From positions 1 to 47,208 of the forward strand of contig DKZG01000022.1 of NCBI GenBank assembly GCA_002493595.1: a DNA stretch of 47,208 nucleotides. The letters are read 5' to 3'. The notes beneath the pieces were generated by a model. The model saw only the letters and a program-made list of their open reading frames with translations, was not told where the DNA came from and searched no databases. The position numbers were made by a program, and so were the translations under genes. Within the stretch, counting starts at the first letter, position 1. Every line of letters starts with the position of its first letter. Positions 1 through 7,423 of the stretch are shown in pieces. The DNA is from Ruminococcaceae bacterium UBA7080 (GTDB taxonomy: Bacteria; Bacillota; Clostridia; Oscillospirales; Acutalibacteraceae).

Positions 1-64
1 TCTATTTTTTACGGTCTTGTGCATTATGGAGTCAGGCCTTTTCTATATGCTTTATACCTATATT

Positions 65-1117
65 TTAAACGAATACACTTATCACATATCCTGCATAGCC
101 GGCGAGCATTACAATGCCCTGCCATCTGCTGAATTTTTTTGTAATAATCGTGGGGAAGATTGCTATGGCAATTGCTGCAAGACAAACAATCATATCAATT
201 GTTACGGATGACGCCGAAACAGCGAGTGCGCCTGTACCTTTTCCCATAGATACAAATGAGCAAATCGGCAGAATAAGCGTAAGGTCAATAATGTTTGCAC
301 CTAAGATATTGCCGACTGAAAGTGCGCCGACCTTTTTCCTGAGTGCCGTGATCGTTGTAACAAGTTCAGGCAGTGATGTTCCTATAGCGATAGCGATAAC
401 ACTGATAACACGCTGCGGAATGCCGAGGCTTTTGGCAATGGCTGTACCATGCTCAACAAGCAAATCTGCACCGATAACTATGCCTGCAGCACCGAGTGCA
501 AAAAATATAAGATTCTTTGCCCAGTCCTTGCCTGTTGCTGTTTCCTTAGTAGGTACTATATCATCCTCTTCCTGGAGTCCGATATTTGTCGGAGAGGGTT
601 CGAGGTGTGTGTTCTCTTTTTTCATTGAAATAAAGTTTTCAATAAAGAAAGCAATGAAGATGCAGATTAATACTATAAGGCCGATTGTTGAAAGGGTGTA
701 GTATTCGTTTGTTTCGCCCTCAAAGGTCATCTGATTTTTAGCTGTGAAAATACAGCCTAAAACAAGTGCTGCAGATGCACCGAACATCATAAGTGCTTTC
801 GGTGTGAATTCTTTGCGCTTGATGGCGAAAGGCATACATACAATAAATATACCCATAATCATAGCGGTGTTTGCCGTAACAGAGCCTATAGCGTTTCCTG
901 CTGCCATTTCAACATTGCCCTTTGCGGTTGCCTGAATGCTCACAATCATTTCAGGCAGGGTTGTTGCGATAGACACAATAGTTGCACCGATTACAAATTT
1001 TGGAACGCCTAAAACTTCTGCAATCCAGCTGGCACTGTCTACAAACCAGTCGCCGCCCTTGATTATAAGAACAAGGCCTACGACAAACAGCACATACATT
1101 AAAATTGTAGGATCCAT
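65..1117 (-). CDS. Calcium/sodium antiporter (CaCA family, YrbG-like)
   Basis: A 350-residue polytopic membrane protein expected to exchange Ca2+ for Na+ or H+ across the cytoplasmic membrane. The two internally repeated alpha motifs of the CaCA family are visible: GNAIGSVTANTAMIMG near residue 74 and GNILGANIIDLTLIL near residue 270. Each sits between hydrophobic helices and carries acidic residues (ATTLPEM, GTSLPELV) typical of the ion site. A charged, Glu-rich hydrophilic loop around residues 165-195 separates the two halves. The length is normal for bacterial members. The start is an ATG behind AAAGGTGG. It is read divergently from the CapA-like gene, from a reverse promoter at 1268-1297 and through a potentially structured leader. 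Family assignment is firm; the ion specificity is not visible. Confidence 0.9.
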   Translation of the reverse strand: MDPTILMYVLFVVGLVLIIKGGDWFVDSASWIAEVLGVPKFVIGATIVSIATTLPEMIVSIQATAKGNVEMAAGNAIGSVTANTAMIMGIFIVCMPFAIKRKEFTPKALMMFGASAALVLGCIFTAKNQMTFEGETNEYYTLSTIGLIVLICIFIAFFIENFISMKKENTHLEPSPTNIGLQEEDDIVPTKETATGKDWAKNLIFFALGAAGIVIGADLLVEHGTAIAKSLGIPQRVISVIAIAIGTSLPELVTTITALRKKVGALSVGNILGANIIDLTLILPICSFVSMGKGTGALAVSASSVTIDMIVCLAAIAIAIFPTIITKKFSRWQGIVMLAGYAGYVISVFV

Positions 1118-1152
1118 ATTTTTACCACCTTTTTATTGGCTGACACCAAATA

Positions 1153-1240
1153 GGAAAAAGCCTGACGATGAAGCATTTGCATAATGTGCTGCGTTAAAAA
1201 CGATTATCAAACAGCAGTTTTATTACAAAGGCTTTTATCC
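1153..1240 (-). promoter_or_regulatory. Structured 5' leader of the antiporter gene
   Basis: In the roughly 150-base leader of the reverse-strand antiporter, GGAAAAAGCCT (1153-1163) pairs with AGGCTTTTATCC (1229-1240), an 11-bp stem with one bulged base. It encloses about 65 bases that hold a further TGCTG/CAGCA pairing. On the transcribed strand the 3' arm ends in CTTTTTCC, so the stem could act as a weak terminator. The shape is compatible with an ion-sensing riboswitch, but I do not recognise a known consensus. Confidence 0.35.
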
Positions 1241-1267
1241 TGATTTCATATCAACCTTAGTTTAATT

Positions 1268-1297
1268 ATAATAACTTATATTTACATATTTTGTCAA
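1268..1297 (-). promoter_or_regulatory. Sigma-A-type promoter for the antiporter
   Basis: On the reverse strand TTGACA (1297-1292) and TATTAT (1273-1268) are separated by 18 bases. It lies back to back with the forward promoter at 1316, so the two genes share a compact divergent control region. Confidence 0.55.
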
Positions 1298-1315
1298 TAT
1301 AAAAAGTTTATTGTG

Positions 1316-1344
1316 TTGACATTAAAATTATGATACAATAATAA
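1316..1344 (+). promoter_or_regulatory. Promoter for the CapA-like gene
   Basis: TTGACA (1316-1321), a 17-base spacer and TAATAA (1339-1344). Transcription would begin near 1351. That leaves almost no leader for the GTG at 1356 and favours the TTG at 1368, which has GGTG just upstream. Confidence 0.5.
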
Positions 1345-1355
1345 AAAATATATGC

Positions 1356-2573
1356 GTGGTGATACCTTTGCCTGAGAATAAAAAAAGTAAATTATTTATA
1401 TTGATACCCGTTGTACTTGCCATTGTTGTTGTAAGTGCACTTGCCGTCAGCGGCAATATTACAAAAAAAGCTGATGAAAAGTCGCCCACAGCCTCAACTG
1501 CGGTTTCTGCCGTGAATGAAGAGCCGGCAGAAAAGACTGATGTTGAAAACACGAAGGTAACGCTTGTTGCAGTGGGTGATAACCTGATTCATAATACACT
1601 GATAGCAGCAGGTGAGCAGGAGGATGGTTCTTTAGATTACAGTGCGCTTTATGAGAATATCAAGCCTGATATTGAAAAAGCGGATATAGCTGTTATTGAC
1701 CAGGAGACGGTTTTGGGAGGCAGCTCATTTGATTATACGGGTTATCCCTTGTTTAATTCACCTTGGGAAATCGGTGATGCTGCAATCGAAGCCGGTTTTG
1801 ATGTTTTTAACTGTGCAACGAATCATACTATGGATATGGGGTTTGCCGGAATTGAAAAGGAGCTGGAGTTCTTTTCCCAAAAAAAGAATGCTGTTGCAAT
1901 CGGAATTAATGCCGACGAGAGATCTTATCATACGATAACTTATTATGAGAAAAACGGCATAACATTTTCTTTCCTGAATTACACTTACGGTACAAATGGT
2001 ATACCTCTTCCCGATGATAAAAAATGGTGTGTTAATCTGCTGGATCAGAAAAAAGTTAGCGCCGATGTTAAGGAAGCACGTGCACATTCGGATGTTGTTG
2101 TTGTATTCCCGCATTGGGGGACGGAAAACAGTCATGAAATTTCTGAGTATCAAAAGGAATATACTAAGCTGTTTTCGGATTTGGGTGTGGATATTGTTAT
2201 AGGCTGTCACCCTCATGTTATTCAGCCTGTGGAGTGGGTGGAAAATAAAAAGACAGGCAAAAAAATGATTGTTTATTATTCTTTGGGCAATTTTATTTCA
2301 CATCAGATTGAACTCAATCAGCTTTGCGGTGCAATTGCACAGCTTACCATTGAAAAGCATAACGATGAGATTGAAATATCAACGGCTAAGCTTGTTCCTA
2401 TTATATGTCATTATAACCGTGCAGATAACGGGAAGTTTAAATTTAATGTGTACAAGCTGGGCGATTATACTGATGATTTGGCATCGAGTCACTCGCAGAA
2501 GGGCGGCACGGTTAAGTATTTTACAAAGCTTGTGAACGATGTTGTAGACGAGCGGTTTATTGCTATGAAATAG
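1356..2573 (+). CDS. CapA-family metallophosphatase-like protein (PGA_cap domain)
   Basis: About 405 residues. An N-terminal membrane anchor (residues about 13-32) and a low-complexity linker are followed by the PGA_cap domain. Visible features are the opening AVGDNLIHN, then NCATNHTMDMG (the NH signature of the calcineurin-like fold), VVVFPHWGTE, IVIGCHPHVIQPVEW and YYSLGNFIS. These are the conserved metal-ligand blocks of CapA/PgsA proteins. The family is linked to poly-gamma-glutamate or other surface polymer handling; the true substrate of orphan copies like this one is usually unknown. No capB/capC partner is nearby, so a capsule role should not be assumed. The GTG at 1356 lacks a ribosome site; TTG at 1368, preceded by GTGGTG, is the more likely start. 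Confidence 0.85.
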   Translation: MVIPLPENKKSKLFILIPVVLAIVVVSALAVSGNITKKADEKSPTASTAVSAVNEEPAEKTDVENTKVTLVAVGDNLIHNTLIAAGEQEDGSLDYSALYENIKPDIEKADIAVIDQETVLGGSSFDYTGYPLFNSPWEIGDAAIEAGFDVFNCATNHTMDMGFAGIEKELEFFSQKKNAVAIGINADERSYHTITYYEKNGITFSFLNYTYGTNGIPLPDDKKWCVNLLDQKKVSADVKEARAHSDVVVVFPHWGTENSHEISEYQKEYTKLFSDLGVDIVIGCHPHVIQPVEWVENKKTGKKMIVYYSLGNFISHQIELNQLCGAIAQLTIEKHNDEIEISTAKLVPIICHYNRADNGKFKFNVYKLGDYTDDLASSHSQKGGTVKYFTKLVNDVVDERFIAMK

Positions 2574-2701
2574 AGGATTTCATTTTATATCAATAAAAAA
2601 TAGAATTCTTTTCTTTGCTTTTTGTCTTTGTGTATTTTGTACAAAAAGAACTAAAAAGATTTATTGCAGTCAATTTAAATCGACAAAATTGCAAAGAAGT
2701 G

Positions 2702-2731
2702 TTGACAAATGCTGATTTATATGCGTATAAT
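2702..2731 (+). promoter_or_regulatory. Promoter of the glutamine synthetase gene
   Basis: TTGACA (2702-2707), an 18-base spacer and TATAAT (2726-2731), both exact consensus hexamers. The predicted transcript starts near 2738 and runs into the hairpin at 2751-2783 before reaching the gene. Confidence 0.75.
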
Positions 2732-2750
2732 ATGAATGTAGTAAGAACAA

Positions 2751-2783
2751 GGGCGTTCCGCTTAGGTGGAATGCCCTCTTTTT
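2751..2783 (+). terminator. Intrinsic terminator inside the glnA leader
   Basis: GGGCGTTCC (2751-2759) pairs with GGAATGCCC (2768-2776), one G-U pair, with an 8-base loop, followed by TCTTTTT. Because it lies between the glnA promoter and the start codon, it is more likely an attenuator than the end of the upstream gene. An obvious competing antiterminator is not visible in the short stretch 5' of it. Confidence 0.65.
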
Positions 2784-2828
2784 CTTGCAATAATAAATAT
2801 GGTATTAATTTAGAGAGGAGTATTTACT

Positions 2829-4181
2829 ATGGGTAAGTACACAAAGGAAGATATACTCAGAAGCGCTCAGGAAAATGCAGTCGAGTTTATTCGTCTTCAA
2901 TTTACAGATGTTTTCGGTATTATGAAAAATGTCGCCATTACCAGCTCACAGCTCGAAAAGGCACTGGATAATGAATGTATGTTTGACGGTTCATCGATTG
3001 ACGGCTTTGTGCGTATCGATGAGTCTGATATGTATCTTCATCCGGATTATGATACATGGACAATATTTCCATGGAGAAAGCATCAGAATGCACAGACAGC
3101 TCGTTTGATCTGTTCGGTTTATTGTGCTGACAATAAAACTCCGTTTCTTGGTGACCCAAGAAATGTTTTGCAGAAGGTTATGGATGAAGCTGCAGAGATG
3201 GGATATACCTTCAATGTCGGCCCTGAATGTGAATTCTTCCTTTTTAAACTCGATGAGGATGGCAATCCGACAACCGTAACAGGGGATGAGGGCGGATATT
3301 TTGACCTTAATCCTGTTGATCATGGCGAAAACTGTCGCCGTGATATCTGCCTTGCACTTGAGGAAATGGGATATACTATTGAAGCATCTCACCACGAGGT
3401 AGCAGCCGGACAGCATGAAATTGACTTTAAATTTGATGAGGTAATGACTACAGCAGATCGTGTTATGACGTTTAAACATGTTGTTAAAACATATGCAACC
3501 AAACACGGACTTCATGCAACCTTTATGCCCAAACCGGTTTATGGTATCAACGGCTCAGGTATGCATACAAATATGTCACTCATGAAAAAAGACGAAAACG
3601 GTAAGTTGGTTAATGCTTTTTATGATCCGGAAAGTCCTGACGGACTCAGCAAGGTTGCACATAATTTTATTGCAGGCATTCTTGCTCATGTTAAGGGTCT
3701 TACAGTTTATGCAAATCCGACAGTTAACTCCTATAAGAGGTTGGTTCCGGGTTATGAGGCTCCGACCTATATTGTTTGGTCTGCATCAAATCGTTCTGTA
3801 CTTGTTCGAATTCCGGCAGCTCGCGGAATGGGTACTCGTGTTGAGCTTCGTTCACCTGATCCTGCTTGTAATCCATATCTTGAAATGGCACTTTGCCTTG
3901 CAGCCGGTCTTGACGGCATCAAGAGAGAGCTTGAGCCTGCACCTGCATTTGATAATAATGTGTTTGAGCTTTCAAATGAAGAGCTTTATGAAAAGGGAAT
4001 CGACTGTCTTCCCGGTTCACTTGAAGAGGCTATCTGGGCATCTGAGGCTGATCCGTTTATTAAAGCAACAGTAGGCGAGCATGTATTTAATGCGTATACG
4101 GAAGGAAAAAAGACTGAATGGGATAATTATCGTACAAAGGTTTCTCAGTGGGAGATTGACGAGTATATCATAAGATATTAA
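2829..4181 (+). CDS. glnA: Glutamine synthetase type I
   Basis: A 450-residue cytosolic enzyme that makes glutamine from glutamate, ammonia and ATP. The N-terminal beta-grasp domain shows FTDVFGIMKNV and the latch region FDGSSIDGF. The catalytic domain has GPECEFFLF (metal-binding Glu), the HHEVAAGQHEIDF block, the ATP-site segment KPVYGINGSGMH and the GTRVELRSPDPACNPYL block. The size matches the GSI-alpha group of Firmicutes and Archaea, which lack the insertion and adenylylation control of the proteobacterial enzyme. Start is ATG with GAGAGGAG upstream. It is followed by an Amt-PII fusion and glutamate synthase genes, so it belongs to a nitrogen-assimilation block; expression is probably controlled by the leader hairpin. 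Confidence 0.97.
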   Translation: MGKYTKEDILRSAQENAVEFIRLQFTDVFGIMKNVAITSSQLEKALDNECMFDGSSIDGFVRIDESDMYLHPDYDTWTIFPWRKHQNAQTARLICSVYCADNKTPFLGDPRNVLQKVMDEAAEMGYTFNVGPECEFFLFKLDEDGNPTTVTGDEGGYFDLNPVDHGENCRRDICLALEEMGYTIEASHHEVAAGQHEIDFKFDEVMTTADRVMTFKHVVKTYATKHGLHATFMPKPVYGINGSGMHTNMSLMKKDENGKLVNAFYDPESPDGLSKVAHNFIAGILAHVKGLTVYANPTVNSYKRLVPGYEAPTYIVWSASNRSVLVRIPAARGMGTRVELRSPDPACNPYLEMALCLAAGLDGIKRELEPAPAFDNNVFELSNEELYEKGIDCLPGSLEEAIWASEADPFIKATVGEHVFNAYTEGKKTEWDNYRTKVSQWEIDEYIIRY

Positions 4182-4209
4182 ACATTTTGGTCTTTGGTTG
4201 AAATTTGTA

Positions 4210-4286
4210 AAACGATGTATATATCATCGTTTGGACTATTGAGGCACAATGAGGTGCTCGTACTTTGGGTACGGGTGCCTCTTTTT
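4210..4286 (+). promoter_or_regulatory. Two-hairpin conditional terminator before the Amt-PII gene
   Basis: AAACGATG (4210-4217) and CATCGTTT (4225-4232) form an 8-bp hairpin with a 7-base loop. Eight bases later GCAC (4244-4247) and GTGC (4254-4257) close the hexaloop AATGAG. The same 5' arm GAGGCAC (4241-4247) can instead pair with GTGCCTC (4275-4281), giving a terminator followed by TTTTT with an inner CTCGTAC/GTACGGG stem. The two folds exclude each other. An AxxGxx hexaloop overlapping a terminator is the hallmark of RNA targets of ANTAR antiterminator proteins, which regulate nitrogen genes in Clostridia. The first loop here does not fit the rule, so this is a partial match. Confidence 0.5.
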
Positions 4287-4321
4287 ATTTTTGATTCTGT
4301 TATACGAAGGAGGAGTATAGT

Positions 4322-6052
4322 ATGATGACAATGGAATCTTTATTTGAAGAATTGAGTTGCGAAGTATTCGGTGTTTGGTTCTTGATTGGTGCGGCATTGG
4401 TGTTTTTTATGCAGTGCGGCTTTGCAATGGTTGAAAGCGGCTTTACCAGAGCAAAAAACGCAGGAAACATCATTATGAAAAATCTGATGGATTTTTGTAT
4501 TGGTGCAGTTATGTTCATCCTGTTAGGTTTCGGCCTTATGATGGGTGAGGAGTGTCTCGGCGGTCTTGTGGGTATGCCGACACTTGGTGTGTTCACGGAC
4601 TATCAGAATTTTGACTGGTCAAACTTCGTGTTTAATCTGGTGTTCTGTGCTACAGCAGCCACAATCGTTTCGGGTGCTATGGCAGAACGTACAAAATTTT
4701 CGTCCTATTGTATTTACTCAGCAGTGATTTCAGCGGTTGTTTATCCGATTGAAGCGGGCTGGATATGGAATCCGAACGGCTGGCTTGTTACTCGCGGTTT
4801 TCACGATTTTGCAGGCTCAACTGCCATTCATATGGTAGGCGGTATAGCGGCTCTTATTGGTGCAATTATGCTCGGACCTCGTATCGGCAAATATAAGGTT
4901 GATAAGAAAACAGGCAAGAAGATTGCGAAAGCTATACCGGGCCACAATCTTACTATAGGTGCACTCGGTGTATTCATTCTCTGGTTCGGCTGGTATGGAT
5001 TTAATGGTGCGGCTGCAACCTCTGTTGATAGCCTGGCATCCATCTTTGTTACAACAACGCTTGCTCCTGCAATTGCTACCTGTGTAACTATGATTTTTAC
5101 CTGGATCAAGGATGGGAAGCCTGATGTTTCCATGTCTCTGAACGCATCTCTTGCAGGCCTTGTGGCTATTACTGCACCTTGTGACTGTGTGGATGCATTA
5201 GGTTCAATTATTATCGGTGCTGTTTCAGGTATTCTTGTTGTAATCGCCGTTGAGGTAATTGACAAGAAATTGCATGTTGATGACCCTGTGGGTGCTGTAG
5301 CTGTTCATATGGTAAACGGTATTTGGGGTACAATTGCTGTCGGTTTGTTCTCAACAGGTGTAAATGATGTCGGTAAAGGTCTTTTCTACGGCGGTGGATT
5401 CATGCAGCTTGGCATACAACTTATGGGCTTTGCTGCAGTTGCTGCCTGGACAGTTGTGACGATGCTGATTGTATTTACTCTTATCAAGAAAGCAAACGGA
5501 CTCAGAGTTTCGGCAGAGGAGGAAATTAAGGGACTGGATGCGACTGAGCATAATCTTCCTTCAGCCTATGCTGACTTTATGCCTGCGGCATATACCGCAG
5601 TATCCGTAAATGCTTCTGCTGCTTCAACAGTGTCCGCGCCTGTTGAAAAGGCAATTCCTGTTGAAACGTACACAACGAATACAGATGCTAAGCTTACAAA
5701 GATTGTTATGATTTTTAATCCTGCGAGATTTGAAGAAATCAAGAATGCAATGAACTCTATCGGTGTTACAGGTATGACTGTTACGAATGTTATGGGATGC
5801 GGTACACAGAAGGGTCATATCAGAAAGTATCGTGGTGTTGAGATTGAAGAAATGAATCTTAATCCTAAGATGAAACTGGAAATGGTCGTTTCCGCTGTTC
5901 CTGTGAACACGGTTGTTGATACGGCACGTAAGGTGCTTTATACCGGCAATATCGGTGATGGAAAAATATTTATTTACGATGTTGAGGATGTTGTGAAGGT
6001 CCGCACAGGTGAAAGCGGATATGATGCGCTTCAGGGGGAAGACGATGTCTGA
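4322..6052 (+). CDS. Ammonium channel fused to a PII regulatory domain (Amt-GlnK)
   Basis: A 576-residue fusion. Residues about 1-415 are an 11-helix Amt channel with the family signatures FFMQCGFAMVESGFTRAKN, DFAGSTAIHMVGG and AVHMVNGIWG (the two pore histidines). A small-residue linker with repeated Ala/Ser/Thr follows, and residues about 456-576 are a PII domain with T-loop YRGVEI and B-loop TGNIGDGKIFIY. Normally GlnK is a separate trimer that plugs AmtB; here plug and channel are covalently joined, as known in some Clostridia. The T-loop has Ile where the uridylylated Tyr of enteric PII sits, so UMP modification is unlikely. Strong AAGGAGGAG precedes the ATG. It is separated from glnA by a conditional terminator and followed by its own terminator. 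Confidence 0.93.
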   Translation: MMTMESLFEELSCEVFGVWFLIGAALVFFMQCGFAMVESGFTRAKNAGNIIMKNLMDFCIGAVMFILLGFGLMMGEECLGGLVGMPTLGVFTDYQNFDWSNFVFNLVFCATAATIVSGAMAERTKFSSYCIYSAVISAVVYPIEAGWIWNPNGWLVTRGFHDFAGSTAIHMVGGIAALIGAIMLGPRIGKYKVDKKTGKKIAKAIPGHNLTIGALGVFILWFGWYGFNGAAATSVDSLASIFVTTTLAPAIATCVTMIFTWIKDGKPDVSMSLNASLAGLVAITAPCDCVDALGSIIIGAVSGILVVIAVEVIDKKLHVDDPVGAVAVHMVNGIWGTIAVGLFSTGVNDVGKGLFYGGGFMQLGIQLMGFAAVAAWTVVTMLIVFTLIKKANGLRVSAEEEIKGLDATEHNLPSAYADFMPAAYTAVSVNASAASTVSAPVEKAIPVETYTTNTDAKLTKIVMIFNPARFEEIKNAMNSIGVTGMTVTNVMGCGTQKGHIRKYRGVEIEEMNLNPKMKLEMVVSAVPVNTVVDTARKVLYTGNIGDGKIFIYDVEDVVKVRTGESGYDALQGEDDV

Positions 6053-6081
6053 TTAACCGGATTGATATACTTATGATACAG

Positions 6082-6116
6082 GCTCTGCCGCTGATTGCGG
6101 CAGAGCTTGCTTGTTT
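6082..6116 (+). terminator. Intrinsic terminator after the Amt-PII gene
   Basis: GCTCTGCCGC (6082-6091) and GCGGCAGAGC (6097-6106) form a perfect 10-bp stem with a 5-base loop, followed by T-rich TTGCTTGTTT. Confidence 0.85.
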
Positions 6117-6319
6117 ATAAATATACATTAGTATACAATAGAAATTGTATAAGTATGCAAATTTTATAAATAATTATGTTAAATTATACATAAAATTACA
6201 TAAAATACGTATTATTTTCTATGCTCAACCTAATTGACTGTGAATATATATATGATGTAAAATTTAATTAGGCATTCAAGATAATGCATTTATTTTTATT
6301 ACTTTAAGGAGAAATGATT
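6117..6319 (+). promoter_or_regulatory. AT-rich promoter region of the glutamate synthase operon
   Basis: About 200 AT-rich bases. The best promoter is TTGACT (6234-6239), an 18-base spacer and TAAAAT (6258-6263). AAGGAG (6306-6311) lies 8 bases from ATG 6320 and only 2 from ATG 6314, which decides the start of the next gene. No sigma-54 GG-N10-GC element was seen. Confidence 0.45.
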
Positions 6320-7423
6320 ATGCTTAGAGAGGGAGAAATAAGAATTCCTTCAGGCTGTGCTATTGCTGCTGTAATTGACAGAAAAGGCGGTTTAATAAAT
6401 GGCTCTGAAATCATAAAATCCATTGCACTGATGCATGACCGTTCGAATGGCTTAGGCGGCGGCTTTGCCGCTTACGGTATATATCCGGAGCATAAGGATG
6501 AATATGCAATTCATGTGTTTTTTGAAAACAGTGATGCAAGAAAAAATTGTGAAGAGTTTTTATTCAGGCATTTTAATATTGATGTTGCAGAAAGAATACC
6601 TACAAAGCAGATTGCTTCAATTGATAGAGGACCGGATATCTGGCGGTATTTTGGCAAAGCAAACAGAGTTCGTATGAATGCAGCGAGGTTAGATGAACAG
6701 GAATATGTTGCGCAGTGCGTTACGAGAGTAAATACAGATGTTGAGGGTGCCTATATTTTTTCAAGCGGAAAGAATATGGGATGTTTTAAGGCTGTAGGAT
6801 ATCCGGAGGATGTCGGCGAATTCTATATGCTTGATAAGTATGATGCATATATTTGGACTGCGCATGGTCGTTTTCCTACAAATACTCCGGGTTGGTGGGG
6901 CGGCTCTCATCCTTTTAACATTTTGGATTGGTCCATTGTTCATAATGGTGAAATATCATCATATGATGCGAACCGAAGATATATTGAGCAGTTTGGATAT
7001 ACCTGTACAATGCAGACGGACACAGAGGTGATTACTTATTTATTTGATCATTTGCTGCGTCATCACCATTTGCCGATTGAGGTGGCAGCAGATGTTTTGA
7101 CTGCGCCTGAATGGGACGAAATTGACAGAATGGACACGGAAGAAAAGGAATACTTTACCAATCTTCGTTGCGTTTACAGCGGTGCACTTGTAAATGGTCC
7201 CTTTTCCGTTATACTCGGCTCAAATAAGGGACTTCTGGCAATAAATGACAGGCTTAAGCTTCGTTCACTTACAGCTGCTACCAAGGGCAGCAGAGCGTAT
7301 TTTGCCTCTGAAGAATCCGCAATCAGAATTGTATGTCCCAATCCCGACAGGGTATGGTCCGTTTCCGGTGCAGAGCCGGTGTTCATTCCTCTGGAATTAG
7401 GTGATGAGGAGGTTGATGAATAA
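6320..7423 (+). CDS. Glutamate synthase glutaminase subunit (class II amidotransferase, GltB1-like)
   Basis: A stand-alone class II glutamine amidotransferase domain of 367 residues that would release ammonia from glutamine for the synthase core encoded next. The nucleophile is expected to be Cys13 in IPSGCAIAAV, so a 12-residue propeptide must be removed. Other active-site blocks are AHGRFPTNT (substrate-binding Arg), VHNGEISSYDANRRY (Asn-Gly oxyanion motif) and TDTEVITY. In proteobacteria this domain is fused to the rest of GltB; the split arrangement is typical of Archaea and Clostridia. The frame could also begin at 6314, but the spacing of AAGGAG favours 6320. Its stop overlaps the next start by one base, implying coupled translation. 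Confidence 0.88.
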   Translation: MLREGEIRIPSGCAIAAVIDRKGGLINGSEIIKSIALMHDRSNGLGGGFAAYGIYPEHKDEYAIHVFFENSDARKNCEEFLFRHFNIDVAERIPTKQIASIDRGPDIWRYFGKANRVRMNAARLDEQEYVAQCVTRVNTDVEGAYIFSSGKNMGCFKAVGYPEDVGEFYMLDKYDAYIWTAHGRFPTNTPGWWGGSHPFNILDWSIVHNGEISSYDANRRYIEQFGYTCTMQTDTEVITYLFDHLLRHHHLPIEVAADVLTAPEWDEIDRMDTEEKEYFTNLRCVYSGALVNGPFSVILGSNKGLLAINDRLKLRSLTAATKGSRAYFASEESAIRIVCPNPDRVWSVSGAEPVFIPLELGDEEVDE

